DNA of 64,000 nucleotides from BOG-224 sp963783505 (GCA_963783505.1 CAWAOP010000041.1:124001-188000), one strand, 5' to 3'; counted from the first letter of the stretch, positions 15,862 to 25,802 are shown. Translations and numbers: made by a program. Notes: generated by a model not told the origin, from the letters alone.

Positions 15862-17358
15862 ATGCCCGCATCGGCAAGCCGGAGGGTCCGCCTGGCGGTT
15901 CTGGTTTCGCTGGCAGCCATCTCCGTCTACTTTGTAATTTCCTCCTCCGACGGGCTCAGTGCGTACTTCACGCTGGACGACGGAACCAACGTGATGCTCA
16001 AGCACATGTACGGGAGAGACTCTCTCGGCGATGTGCTCGGCGCGGCGTTGCTGGTGGTGACGCCGGCTTTCAGGCCGCTGGGAGGCGTTTATTACTTTCT
16101 TCTCTATAGTCTTGCCGGCTTCAACCCCGCGCCTTTTCACGCGGTGTGTCTGCTCCTAATGCTTGGGAATCTCTGGCTGGCATTTTCCGTCCTCCGGCTT
16201 CTCTCGGGTTCCGTCGAAGCGGGGGTTCTTGGCGCTTTACTCATCGCCCATCATCCGGAACTTTCCGCGCTACGCTACAACTGCGGCACGATATACGAGA
16301 TCCTCTGCTTTCTGTTCTACTTCCTGGCGGTGCGGTGTTACTTTGTCTGGCGGCGAGAGGGCAGGGAAACAGGCGCGACGACGATTTCATGGCGGCGGAC
16401 AGCGGGTCTTGTCGCCCTCGCGGGTTGCGCGATGGATTCCAAAGAGATGGCCATGACGCTGCCTGCGACGCTCTTGCTCATGGAGCTGATCTACTTTCCA
16501 CCGGAACGCTGGCCGTCGACGTGGCGCGAAATCGGCCGGTTTGCGGGGCGCCAGGGGCGCGCGGCGCTTCTGACAGGCGCGTTCCTCGCACCCGCCATGG
16601 CGATCAAGGTACTGATGAAGAATCCGCTCAGCGACGATCCTGGATTCTCGGGCCGTTCTCCGCATCAAGCTCTGGAAGGCATGCGCCACTTTTTCGGCGC
16701 GCTACTGTACCGCAACTTCTACTTTCAGCCCCTTTCGACGGTCAAGCTGATCGCGCTGTGGACGGCGCTCGCGGGGTTGGCAATCGCCCTGCGGTCCCGT
16801 GCGTTGAAATTCGGCTTCTGCTTCCTCGTCCTCGGCCTGCTGCCCGTTGCGCTGATCAGCCGCCGTAACGGGTACATGCTATACCTCCCACTGATGGGCT
16901 GGGCGCTCTATGTCGCCTGCCTGTTCCGGTCGCTGCGCGGCTTCCTGGCGCGGCTCGTGCGAGTTGGACCCGCCGGCGCGGCGGTCTTAAGGGCCGTTGC
17001 GTTCGCCGCCGCTGCCATCTGGATTGTCCACACGCACGCGGTAGCGATGACCAGGGCCGAAGCAAATGTCCGCCGCGAACAAGAGAACAACCGCCGTTTC
17101 CTCGAAACGCTGCGAAACCTGCACCCGCAACTGCCGCACGGGGCGTCGCTCCTGATCCTGGACGACCCGCTACCGCGGGGCTATGAGCTGCTCTTATTGG
17201 CCCGAATGGCATACTTCGATCCAACTCTCATGGTGGAAAGGGGCAAGTCTTCCGGCAACGCAGTCATGGACTTTGACGGCCGGCCCCTGGATAGACTGGC
17301 GCTGGCTCATTACAACTTTATACTTGGAGGAGGCTGGGACCTGAGGGATTTGCGATGA
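15862..17358 (+). CDS. Large polytopic membrane protein, GT-C glycosyltransferase-like
   Basis: A 498-residue protein with about ten membrane segments. An early loop contains an acidic pair (YFTLDDGTNVMLKHM) in the position where GT-C enzymes carry catalytic acids, which suggests transfer of sugar from a lipid-phosphate donor. No firm subfamily is recognised. The C-terminus is a soluble extracytoplasmic part (RRFLETLRNLHPQLPHGASLLILDD) like those of hypothetical membrane proteins in Acidobacteria. It precedes another large membrane protein and a methyltransferase, so the locus may act on a surface glycan. Confidence 0.6.
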   Translation: MPASASRRVRLAVLVSLAAISVYFVISSSDGLSAYFTLDDGTNVMLKHMYGRDSLGDVLGAALLVVTPAFRPLGGVYYFLLYSLAGFNPAPFHAVCLLLMLGNLWLAFSVLRLLSGSVEAGVLGALLIAHHPELSALRYNCGTIYEILCFLFYFLAVRCYFVWRREGRETGATTISWRRTAGLVALAGCAMDSKEMAMTLPATLLLMELIYFPPERWPSTWREIGRFAGRQGRAALLTGAFLAPAMAIKVLMKNPLSDDPGFSGRSPHQALEGMRHFFGALLYRNFYFQPLSTVKLIALWTALAGLAIALRSRALKFGFCFLVLGLLPVALISRRNGYMLYLPLMGWALYVACLFRSLRGFLARLVRVGPAGAAVLRAVAFAAAAIWIVHTHAVAMTRAEANVRREQENNRRFLETLRNLHPQLPHGASLLILDDPLPRGYELLLLARMAYFDPTLMVERGKSSGNAVMDFDGRPLDRLALAHYNFILGGGWDLRDLR

Positions 17359-17426
17359 GAATCGGTATGGACCTGCCTCAAGACAAGGGATCGAGAGGCG
17401 ATGAGCTTGGTCAAACTCGGCCGGCA

Positions 17427-17651
17427 ATCAGCCCCGGAGGGGCGCAAGAAAGTAGCCCATGGCGTGCGCCATTGGGAACGGACGGAAGAATCGGCGGAGC
17501 CCCGCGAGGGGCGAAAGAAAGGTTCCCCAGTCGCGGCTTCAGGCCTTGGTGCGAAGCAGCCCTCTTGCGCCCCTGCGGGGCTCGTATGAAATCGTTCGGA
17601 AACCGCAGGGCTGACGCCTTGGGCTACTGTCCAACGCCCCTGCCGGGGCTG
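17427..17651. repeat. GC-rich dispersed repeat cluster with inverted symmetry
   Basis: The gap holds several related units. Short hairpins appear as GCCCCGGAGGGGC (17431 on), GCCCCGCGAGGGGC and GCCCCTGCGGGGC, with GCCCCTGCCGGGGC near the end. The phrase AGTAGCCCATGGCGTGCGCC (17450 on) returns in inverted form as GGCTGACGCCTTGGGCTACT near 17609. The whole is therefore an imperfect head-to-head pair. Similar GGGGC-loop elements recur between genes in Acidobacteria and Planctomycetes, as I recall. Confidence 0.6.
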
Positions 17652-17680
17652 TCTGCCGGCGCAATCGGCGCCTCGCCATT

Positions 17681-19757
17681 GTGGGGGTCGCGACAGTGAT
17701 TTCGATAGCGTTCCTGGATTCCCCTCGTTTCCGCCGCGCCGTTACGTGGTATCTGGCGCCGGTCGCGATCCTCATTCTAAACGCGGCCATCGCGGGCCGG
17801 CTCTTCAAGCTGGAGTACTCCGCCAACTTCGGTTCCAACGAAGGCCAGTTCATCGCCATCGCGCGCGGCGTGGCGCACCATCTGGGCGATTTGAGCTGGT
17901 GGCCCGAATGGAGCTGCGGGCTTCCGTTTCAAAACACATACTTGCCATTATTCGGAATCAAGGCCGGCATGCTGAGCTGGCTCACGGGCGAATCCGCAGC
18001 GCTCGCGTTTCATCAGACCGGCGCCGCTTTCTTCTGTATAGGTCCGGTGTTCCTCTACCTGCTGGGACTCGCGCTGACCCGAAAACCCGTCGCAAGTTTT
18101 CTGGCGGCGGCGCTATTCTCGGTGTTCTCACCGTGCGCTCTCATCCCGGCGTACCGCGCGGATCTCGGCAGCTTGTGGAGATTGCGGCGTTTGCAGGTGC
18201 TGGCGTTTTATGGCGAAGGCCCGCACACCGCGGCCATTGCGCTTCTCCCGCTGGCGATTCTCTTTCTGTACCTGGTGGCCGAGCGTGCAACATGGAGGCG
18301 CTCGGCTCTAGCCGGGTTTTTTATTGGGCTGACCGTGATATCCAACGCGTTCGGAGCGGTTATCCTAGCCGCCGCCACCATTTCGTTGCTGGCCACCGCC
18401 CCCGCGAAGCGCTTCTTGCGCGCTGCGGCGGCGTTTACCGTTATCGCCGGCGCTGGCCTATTGTTGGATCTCGCCCGCAATGCCGCCTTCCGTGGTTTCG
18501 GCGATTCGGATGAACTCTCCGACTATTGACGGCGACTATCGATTCAACAGTCTCTCCGCGGTCGGTCTGGCGCTCCTGGCGGCCGGCTTCGGGTTCGGGT
18601 GGCTGGCATCGCGCAACTGGCGGCGCGATCTCCGTTTCTTCCTGTTGTTCGCGTGGCTGATGACGGGCATCGTCGTCCTCGGCGTCGTGGCGCATATCTA
18701 CGTCGTGCCGCAGCCGCACCGCTACCAGATCGCCATGGATCTATCGCTGTGCCTGCTGGCCGTGTTCGGAGTCGCGGAACTGCTCGAGCGTTATGCTCCC
18801 CGATCCATAGCGTGCGTGGCGCTTGCGCTCGCCATCTTCGTAACGATTCAGGCGCGCTATGCAATCCGCTACGCGCATGGGCTGATCCACGGCGCGGACC
18901 CGAAGCAAACGGCTATGTATCGCGTGACGCGGTGGCTCGACGAAAACATGCACGGGGAGCGCGCGATGGTGAGCGGGTCCTATTCGTTCTACGCGAACGA
19001 TTTCTCCGATACGCCGCAATTGCACGGCGGGCAGGACCCCATGCTGCCCAATTTCATGATGCGTATCGCGGTCTTCACCATTTACAGCGGTATGAACGCC
19101 GGAGACCGCGATGCCCAGGTTTCCGCGCTCTGGCTCAAAGCGCTCGGCGCGCACGCGGTCGCCGTGCCCGGCCCGCACAGCGAGGAAGTCTACAAGCCGT
19201 TCGTGAATCCGAAGAAGTTCGAAGGCGTTCTTCCCGTGCTTTGGCGCGAAGGCGACGATACCATTTACGGCGTACCGGCGCGCTCCGATTCGCTGGCTCA
19301 TGTCATGGAACCCGGCGATGTGGTGCGCGACGCGCCCGTGAACGGGCTGGATACGCCGGAACTCGAGCGCTACGCCGCCGCCATGGATTCGCCCGAATAT
19401 CCCGAGGCCAAGTGGCGTTGGACCTCGCGCCATAGCGCGTTGATCGACGCGACGATCGCGCCGGGGCAGGTCGTTTCGGTGCAGGAAACGTACGATCCAG
19501 GCTGGCGCGCCACGGCCGCCGGCGTTCCCCAGGAGATCTCCAAGGACGGGCTAGGATTTCTGACGGTGAAGCCGACGTGCCAGGGACCCTGCCAAATTGC
19601 TCTTACCTTCGATGGCGGTCCCGAGCGCAGCCTGACTACCGGCCTGAGCGTCTTCTCCGTTCTTGTTCTCGGATGGGCCGGCCTATCGGCTCGCCGGCGC
19701 CGGAAGATTGGGAAGCCCGGCAATCTCGACGGCAAGGCTGGCGAACCGCGCGCCTGA
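17681..19757 (+). CDS. Polytopic membrane protein, GT-C/YfhO-like (frameshifted)
   Basis: About 690 residues with some ten membrane segments and a large C-terminal extracytoplasmic part. The early motif FGSNEGQFIAIARG and the MPPSVVSAIR motif midway resemble uncharacterised bacterial membrane glycosyltransferase-like proteins. The frame shifts near 18460: hydrophobic sequence (VIAGAGLLLD) runs into a 50-base overlap of frames, and MPPSVVSAIRMNSPTIDG continues the protein to 19757. The GTG at 17681 is used, with no clear ribosome site. The 3' end overlaps the convergent methyltransferase by 75 bases, which leaves no room for a terminator. Confidence 0.65.
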
Positions 19758-21020
19758 CTTCCGCACTTCCAGCGTCCGCTCGCCAAGCCGCGTCAGTGGT
19801 GAGACGTGGAAGGCGAACTCGTATCTCGATGTGATGGGGTCTTTGCACTCGAACTGCTCGTACAGCGCCGGCAGGCCGTCCACCGTGAAGAAAAACTCCT
19901 CGGGGTTCTCCACGTCCTCGATCGTCACCTTTACTCCTCCCATGACGATGCGGTTCTTCGACTCGATATTGAGGCCGTCGGAAACCGAAAGAACGCGGGG
20001 AGCGCGCGGCGGCGGGGCAAGCACTTCGATAGTTTTCGGCTCGCCGATGGCTCGGCCCTCGAAACACAGCGTGACCGGAGCCGGGCCGGGCGGCAGACCG
20101 TCGGGCAAGCGCACGTTCATTTGGCAGCCGCCCGACTCGGTAATCGGCGAGAGGTAGCAGCCTCGCGCGCAGATCTCGTGAAACGCGGCATCGAGGTTGC
20201 CGAGGTGGCAGTACCGCGGCAGGCCGTCAATCCAAAGGCTGACGACGGCGTCGGGACCGCGCGCGGGAACGCGGGTTTCGCCGCTGTTGGAGGCGGTGAC
20301 AGCCTTGAGCGCGGCTGCCTGAAAATCGGTTTGGGCAGGCCTGGAGGCCTGCCCCACTGCCGGCTTCAACCAGGTGGTCCACATGTACTGCGTTTCAAGG
20401 CCAGAAAGAGCCACCAGGTGAAAATCGTTCGCGCGCGCGAAGGCCGCCATGTCTTCGCCGCTGAAATGACAGCCGGTCCACGTCGCCGCTTCGCGATCTA
20501 TCTCCGAAGCCAGCGGCGGCGCGCCGCGCAACTGGCAGCACAAAACACCGCCCGGCTTCAGCACGCGCCGCGATTCACCGAGATACCGAAGAACCACCTC
20601 TGCATCGGGAATGTGCTGGAAGACAATGTATGAGTATACAAAATCGAAGTAGCCTTCGGGGAACGGCAGCGATCCATCGCCGCCAACCACCTGGACCTGG
20701 GCACGCGGAACGCCGCGGAGCCGCTCGCGCGCAAGAGCCGCCATCTCCTGCGAGATATCGATGCCGTGGATCTCGCCGAAGTGGTGGCTCATCGGCAGCA
20801 TGAGCCGGCCGGGACCGCAGCCGATTTCGAGCGCCCGCCGTTCCGAGGTCTGCGCCGGAGGCAGCCGGACCAGTTCACATTCCAGCGTGGGAACGACATC
20901 GGACGCGCCGGCCAGGAACTCATGGTCATCCTGCCGCTGCCGCCCAAAGGCCGCGAAGTAGAACGCATCTTCCCGCGCGCGCCGGTCCCAATCTTCCCGC
21001 ATCCGGTCGATGACTCCCAT
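19683..21020 (-). CDS. SAM-dependent class I methyltransferase with C-terminal extension
   Basis: A 445-residue protein. Residues about 60-190 form a class I methyltransferase: motif I ALEIGCGPGRLMLP, acid-ended strand IHGIDIS, then FDFVYSYIVFQHIPD and VLKPGGVL. This is the UbiE/Methyltransf_11 layout. The remaining 250 residues look like one or two beta-rich domains of unknown type. A REP-like palindrome (20333-20354) is embedded in the linker. The acceptor is unknown; position next to two GT-C-like membrane proteins suggests a glycan or lipid carrier. Confidence 0.8.
   Translation of the reverse strand: MGVIDRMREDWDRRAREDAFYFAAFGRQRQDDHEFLAGASDVVPTLECELVRLPPAQTSERRALEIGCGPGRLMLPMSHHFGEIHGIDISQEMAALARERLRGVPRAQVQVVGGDGSLPFPEGYFDFVYSYIVFQHIPDAEVVLRYLGESRRVLKPGGVLCCQLRGAPPLASEIDREAATWTGCHFSGEDMAAFARANDFHLVALSGLETQYMWTTWLKPAVGQASRPAQTDFQAAALKAVTASNSGETRVPARGPDAVVSLWIDGLPRYCHLGNLDAAFHEICARGCYLSPITESGGCQMNVRLPDGLPPGPAPVTLCFEGRAIGEPKTIEVLAPPPRAPRVLSVSDGLNIESKNRIVMGGVKVTIEDVENPEEFFFTVDGLPALYEQFECKDPITSRYEFAFHVSPLTRLGERTLEVRKSGARFASLAVEIAGLPNLPAPASR
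20333..20354. repeat. REP-like palindrome inside the methyltransferase gene
   Basis: GGGCAGGCC-TGGA-GGCCTGCCC is a perfect hairpin with 9-bp arms. It lies in frame within the coding sequence, in the linker between the catalytic domain and the C-terminal part, and adds a short Gly/Ala/Ser/Arg/Pro stretch there. Elements of this form are usually intergenic. Confidence 0.65.
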
Positions 21021-21122
21021 AAACTAATTGTGACGCGGCGCGGGGCGCCGAAGCGTGAGGCCCGCCATCACGCTCGCTTGAACGAGGGCGGGACTAAGAT
21101 CCGCGGCCCGCGGCGGCAACTT

Positions 21123-21815
21123 TCAGGCGCATGCCGCGTCGGCATTCTTCCCTAACACATACTCGTCAAAGGAAGGCAGCGGCTTGACCAGCGGCGCCAG
21201 TAGCGCGGCGGCCTGCGCGGTGGTGAGCACGTCCTCCGGCTCCAGTTTGACGATCTCGGCTTTTTCCGGCGCCGGCTCCCAGACATCTTCGCGCATGAGT
21301 CTGCCCCGATCGTCGTACGGCCAGATCGTCTCTTCGAAATTCTTATACAGGTACATGCAATTCGGATCCGCCTTGAGACCCTTCAAACTCAGCAGACCCA
21401 GCAACAACTCCTTGGAAAGTCCCTTGGGCAGGATCGCCAGACCCTTCGACATGACGAGCGATCCGCCCCATACCTGCTGGTAAGCAGTGAGGCTCGACGC
21501 GACGAAATTGTCGGCCACCGCCACCTGCTCATTCTCGCCATAAAAGATGCACTGGTTGGTTTCGGCCCACATGCGATACAGGCTCCGAATCTGATCGATG
21601 CCTTCTATCCTCTGATTGAACCCGAGGGCGTGGAGGTTGTAAATAGGGGCTTCCACAATCATGTCCGGCGTGAGCACTTCGTCGTAGCGCCCGGATATCT
21701 CCAGATAGCGGTGCCGGCTGTAAGACATCAGGATGAACCGATGCCGGGGATTGGTAGTCGTTTCCAGCAGCTTGTCGATTCCAACATTCGCTTGCGTTAC
21801 ATCGTGCTTTCCCAT
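21123..21815 (-). CDS. NTF2/SnoaL-like protein, third gene of the alpha-dioxygenase operon
   Basis: A 230-residue protein. Residues about 25-130 resemble the SnoaL/NTF2 fold (RHRYLEISGRYDEVLTPDMIVEAPIY, then FNQRIEGIDQIRSLYRMWAE). That cone-shaped fold is used by cyclases, isomerases and ligand-binding proteins. The C-terminal 100 residues are not recognised. It begins with a good ribosome site (AAGGAGA) 33 bases after the membrane-protein gene, so the three genes from 25525 down to 21123 look like one transcript. A role in converting the product of the fatty-acid dioxygenase is an attractive guess. Confidence 0.6.
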   Translation of the reverse strand: MGKHDVTQANVGIDKLLETTTNPRHRFILMSYSRHRYLEISGRYDEVLTPDMIVEAPIYNLHALGFNQRIEGIDQIRSLYRMWAETNQCIFYGENEQVAVADNFVASSLTAYQQVWGGSLVMSKGLAILPKGLSKELLLGLLSLKGLKADPNCMYLYKNFEETIWPYDDRGRLMREDVWEPAPEKAEIVKLEPEDVLTTAQAAALLAPLVKPLPSFDEYVLGKNADAACA

Positions 21816-21848
21816 GCGTTTCTCCTTACAATCTTCCGGCCCGTAGCG

Positions 21849-22610
21849 CTACGCGGCATGCGGATCCGCCGGGCCCTGTCCCGTGTACTTCCGCATCATG
21901 TTCCAGGCGGTCAGAGCGACTCCGAAATTGAGACCCACGACGATCACGCCCTCGAACGCCTGAGGAACGTGCTCGGCAAGCCCTTCCGCCGGAGGCGCGG
22001 CGAAAATAATCTTCTGGTGGTACACGGCCAGCGCCGCCAGAATGTAAATGGTTGTAATCACCGCCCAGTTCAATACAGGCGCCCAGGGACGGGCCGCCCG
22101 CTTTTCCGGCGTGTTGTATAGCTTCTGGAACGCCCGGCGCGGCCCTACGTCCAGGTAGCGATAGGCCACCAGCCACCAGAGCAGACCATAGTAATGAAAC
22201 CAGTTGACTGCGAGAGCCGCCACCAGAACGTGCAGCGAGATCTCAAAGGTATTCCGGCAGCGGACCCAATATCCGATCAGTTTGCCGAACGACTGAGGAT
22301 TCCGGTTAAAGTACGCCGCCAGGGGGAACGAAGAAGACAGCAGCGCAACCCGACCGCCCCAATACCAGAGCGGGCTCTTATAATGCAAAGCCAGCGGCCC
22401 GCACACGAACAGATCGAGCGAAACTACGATCAGGTGAAACGTAAAGATCTTAATCGCGTCTCTGTTGCGAAAGAGCGGGTTCAGTAGTTCGTCCGGACGG
22501 CGGAATCCCTGATAGACCTGCCGCACTCCTACCCACGCGCCCCACGCGAGAAGGACAGTGTAGACGATAGTGATGAACACCGAGCCGGCGGTCACAGGCG
22601 AAAAATTCAT
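21849..22610 (-). CDS. Polytopic membrane protein of unknown function
   Basis: A 253-residue protein with about six hydrophobic segments. Several histidines sit within or beside them (IFTFHLIVVSLDLF, FEISLHVLVAALAVNWFHYYG), a pattern sometimes seen in haem- or metal-binding membrane oxidoreductases, but no family was recognised. I use the ATG at 22610, with AAGGAT upstream, rather than a longer frame whose first 21 residues look non-coding. It lies between the alpha-dioxygenase homologue and the NTF2-like gene. A redox or lipid-access partner of the dioxygenase is possible. Confidence 0.6.
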   Translation of the reverse strand: MNFSPVTAGSVFITIVYTVLLAWGAWVGVRQVYQGFRRPDELLNPLFRNRDAIKIFTFHLIVVSLDLFVCGPLALHYKSPLWYWGGRVALLSSSFPLAAYFNRNPQSFGKLIGYWVRCRNTFEISLHVLVAALAVNWFHYYGLLWWLVAYRYLDVGPRRAFQKLYNTPEKRAARPWAPVLNWAVITTIYILAALAVYHQKIIFAAPPAEGLAEHVPQAFEGVIVVGLNFGVALTAWNMMRKYTGQGPADPHAA

Positions 22611-22716
22611 GGGTTCTATCCTTAGCGGCGCGTGCCAAAAACTCAAATGCCTTTTTCCCTCTCCCCGCGGCAAAGCGGGGGGAACGGCGTCTTCACGGCC
22701 TCACCTCGCCCACGTC

Positions 22717-25525
22717 CTACTTCTTAAACGCGGGGTCCGATTCGGCTCCGGGCCGCGGCGTCCATTCCAGCGAGTAATAATCGCCTCGCGCCCGCGCCCA
22801 CGGATCGAACACATTCACCACGGATTTCAACTCGTCGGCCAGCTCCGGAATATTTCTCAGCAGCACGCGCTTCAGCGGTGAAACCGGCTGCGTGTGGCCG
22901 TTCGGCTTGCCCTGTTCGATCTGTTCGGGGCCGGGTCCGTTGTGGTTCACCCAGTCGACGCCCAGTTTCGTGTAGAACTCGGGGCGGAAGCTGGATGTAA
23001 AGAAGCGGTCGCTGAATAGCCGCCGCGAGGCGTTCAGAATGAATACCACGAACTGCGTCTCCGAGATGGCAAAGCCGTGCGGCCTCGTCGATTCCGAAAG
23101 CCAGCCGATTACGGTGTCCACATCCTCGATGTTGTCCACCACGGAACCGTTCGGATGACCGAGGCAATCGTCGATGGGCGAATTGTCGTCGTTGCGCTGC
23201 GCGTCGGTAATCACCTTCGACGCATCGCAGACGTGCGTGCCATAGACTTCGCGCAACTGTTGCGCCCACTGCCGGTGTTCCGGTGAAAGCGGCTTCGGGA
23301 AGAAATCGTCGTAGCTGGTCAACTGGCGCAGCCCGTACTGCCGCCGGAACTCGTTATAGCGGGGCACGCCGCGTTCCCGGTCGCGGATCAGATCGAGCGC
23401 CGCGATATCGATCTGTTTCCCGGGTGAGTCCAGCCTCGGCAGGCGGATGTTCTGCATGAACTGCGGGGTATTATGCAGGGTGAGCAGCCCCAGCCTTTGG
23501 CGGCCCATGCTCAGGCCCCAGTTGGCGAGGCCGCGCGACCGCATGGCATCGGTCGCTTTGCCCTCGAAGGTATTGATCACCGCCACCTTCTGGACGATCT
23601 GGTTCGGGTCTCTGCGCGAATCCCGGTACTCGATCAAATCCGGAATGAGCGGATGGAGCCGGTATACCGTGACGAATTCCTCCGGAAAATTGAACGGCGA
23701 ACCGAAGTGATTGACGCCGCCATTCGTCGATTCGGGCTTGGTGATGTCGTAACCCGTAGCTTGGCTGCCGAGCCCGAATATGCCCGGCCCCGAGGCGAAG
23801 ACCGAATACCACTGCGTCGATTTCGCGACGTCCGCCGACTTTCCGAACTCCTTCGTTACGAGGTCGGAAAGTACCTTTGAGACATCGGGTTCGCGCGGTT
23901 CCGAGCAGGCCGTTCCAGTTAGCGTTCATGCCCTTGTAGAGCGGCTCGTCGTAGAGCAACTGCGGAGTCCACTCGATGGTGTGGATCTTGGCGATCGTCG
24001 CCGAGACCACCAGTCTCGCCGCCGTGAACAACTCCTCCGGCGTTACATCCTTGTTAGCGATCGCCCGCGTCGGGTTCGCCGGATTCCGGAGCCCGCTGTC
24101 CCCGTTCGGGTTATCCGCCGCCTGCCTTCGGAATTCTTCTACAAACGCATTGTGTTCCCGCGCGAACAGGTTGTGATAGAAGCTCATCCCGATGGTCCAG
24201 TTATCGGGAAAGCCCGCCGCCTCCTGGCCCATCCACTGAGGCTGAATGGGGTCGCCCGCCTGCATGACGGGGAGATACCCGCCGGGCATTCCGGCTACCG
24301 GATCGAGCAGCAGACGGGCCGGGTCTTTCGGATCCCGCTTCACCCGTTTCTTCGACGTCTCGTCGAACCCGTAAAGCTGCGAGGCGTCCCACCAGGCCGT
24401 GTTGTTGTTGGCGAACGTTTTCGGCGCGCGCGCCAGATATTTCTTCCCGTCCACCGTGAAGGATTCCGGCGGCGAATCGTTGGCAACCAGCGCCTGGTCC
24501 ACGCGGTCGCCCGGCCGGCACCCGAGTTCCTGGATCTCAGCCGGTGTCAGGGGCTTGGGGACGCCGTTCACAAGCTGGGTCTTGCAGCCCATGTCGATGT
24601 ACGCGGAGGCGTTATGGCCCTCCTCCATGTGGGAGAACCAGTCATGCGTCATGAACTGAATCCAGTACGCCGCCAGCACGTTGAAGAAAGGCGCTTTCTG
24701 GTAGTCGCAGTTTGCGCTGGGAGAATTGTCCGGTGCGCCAAATCCGGCGTTGCAACCGGCAGCGTCCGGGCCCTGAATGCGCGTGAGCAGCTTGCGGCTG
24801 ATTACCTGCGGATCGGGCGTAAGCAATCCGAGCCTGTTGCCGTGCCTGTTCTTGGTCAGCTCGTTTCGGCCCTGGTCCGGAAACGTCGTTTCAAACTCCA
24901 CGTTGCGCGCGAACGGCGTCCCCGCCGAACCCATCGCCGGGTTGAGGATATCGTTGCAAATTCCCGTGGTGGTGCGGCCCCGGATCAGATCGCCTTTGCA
25001 CTCCTGCGCATGGTCTCCGCCCACCGCCTGGTAACTGGGGTTGGTCTTCGGCAGCCGCATCTCCGCCCACACCTTGATTGCCCTGCCCCCGGTTCCGCCG
25101 CTGCCCGAAACGTAGGTCTTATAAGTGCCGCTGTTATCGAACAAATTGAACTTGATCAGTTCAATCCGTTGGTATTCGAGGTCGAGCAGCGCGCCCAAAA
25201 CCCCGCGAAGCGCCGGTCCCTGCGAAGAAATATAGTTTTTGGGGAGGGAATCCATGTCGCCCGTGCCCCAGTATTGAGACCAGTCGGCCCACGGGGTCAT
25301 CCGGAATTGCACCGCTTTCTGGCCGCCGCGGCACATGTCCGTCGCCTCGGCGACCTTGCCCAGGAAACGCACGTCGCGGGCTTCCGGAATCTTCAGCAAG
25401 CCGCTCAAAACCATCTGTTTGCAGGCTTCCAGTTCGCGCGCTTCCTCCACCTTGGCGCCGGGATTAGCGCACGACGCGAGAAGTATCGCCGGTACGCAGG
25501 CTATCGACAATCGGATTGATTTCAT
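22717..25525 (-). CDS. Lipoprotein homologous to plant fatty-acid alpha-dioxygenase (haem peroxidase superfamily, frameshifted)
   Basis: About 935 residues after one correction. The lipobox LLASC puts the lipidated cysteine at 19, then comes a specific N-terminal region of about 200 residues. The catalytic part follows plant alpha-dioxygenase closely. The distal histidine is His294 in WIQFMTHDWFSHME. TIAKIHTIEWTPQLL and GMNANWNGLLG follow, then VYRLHPLIPD with the radical tyrosine (codon 23662-23664) and proximal histidine (23653-23655). Further on come RDRERGVPRYNEFRRQYG and GFAISETQF through SRRLFSDRFFTSSF. Plant enzymes and cyclooxygenases use this His-Tyr-His set to add O2 to fatty acids. 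The frame shifts near 23893 in an A/C/G-rich stretch, with family sequence continuing unbroken. Confidence 0.88.
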
Positions 25526-25584
25526 GGGATACCCAGGATTAAGCGTCTTTTGAAATATGCCCTGTGGGGGGGTTGGGTTAAGTC

Positions 25585-25613
25585 ATTATTCAGTGTTTCT
25601 TGGAATATGTCAA
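25585..25613 (-). promoter_or_regulatory. Probable promoter of the alpha-dioxygenase operon
   Basis: On the minus strand TTGACA (25613-25608) is followed after 17 bases by AATAAT (25590-25585), about 60 bases before the start codon. The surrounding 60 bases are clearly AT-richer than the genome. No operator-like dyad is obvious around it. Confidence 0.6.
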
Positions 25614-25723
25614 GAGAAGTTTCAAAGGCGAGCCGAAAGTGTCCCGCGATCGCCGATGGGTGCGAGTGTCGGACTGTGGCCCGCATGACGCCGCGAGGTC
25701 GCTCGCCGCTCCAAGTTACCGGA

Positions 25724-25802
25724 CCGGAGGCAGCCGGACCAGTTCGCACTCAGGCGTGGGAACGGCATCGAACGCGCCGGCAAGGAACTCATGGTCATCC
25801 TG
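25724..25802 (-). pseudogene. Duplicated fragment of the methyltransferase gene
   Basis: This 79-bp stretch matches 20855-20932 at roughly 90% identity and in the same orientation. On the minus strand it encodes QDDHEFLAGAFDAVPTPECE, against QDDHEFLAGASDVVPTLECE in the intact gene. It lies alone in the 437-bp gap 25526-25962, with no other part of a methyltransferase recognised around it. The gap otherwise holds only the promoter at 25585-25613 and the dyad at 25940. Confidence 0.65.

Noticed and set aside
22611..22673. N-terminal extension of the membrane protein to 22673
   Set aside because: The extra 21 residues are charged and not membrane-like, and the ribosome site fits the ATG at 22610.
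23780..25519. 579-codon plus-strand frame opposite the alpha-dioxygenase gene
   Set aside because: Arg/Val/Gly-rich composition without motifs; the opposite strand carries a long family match.
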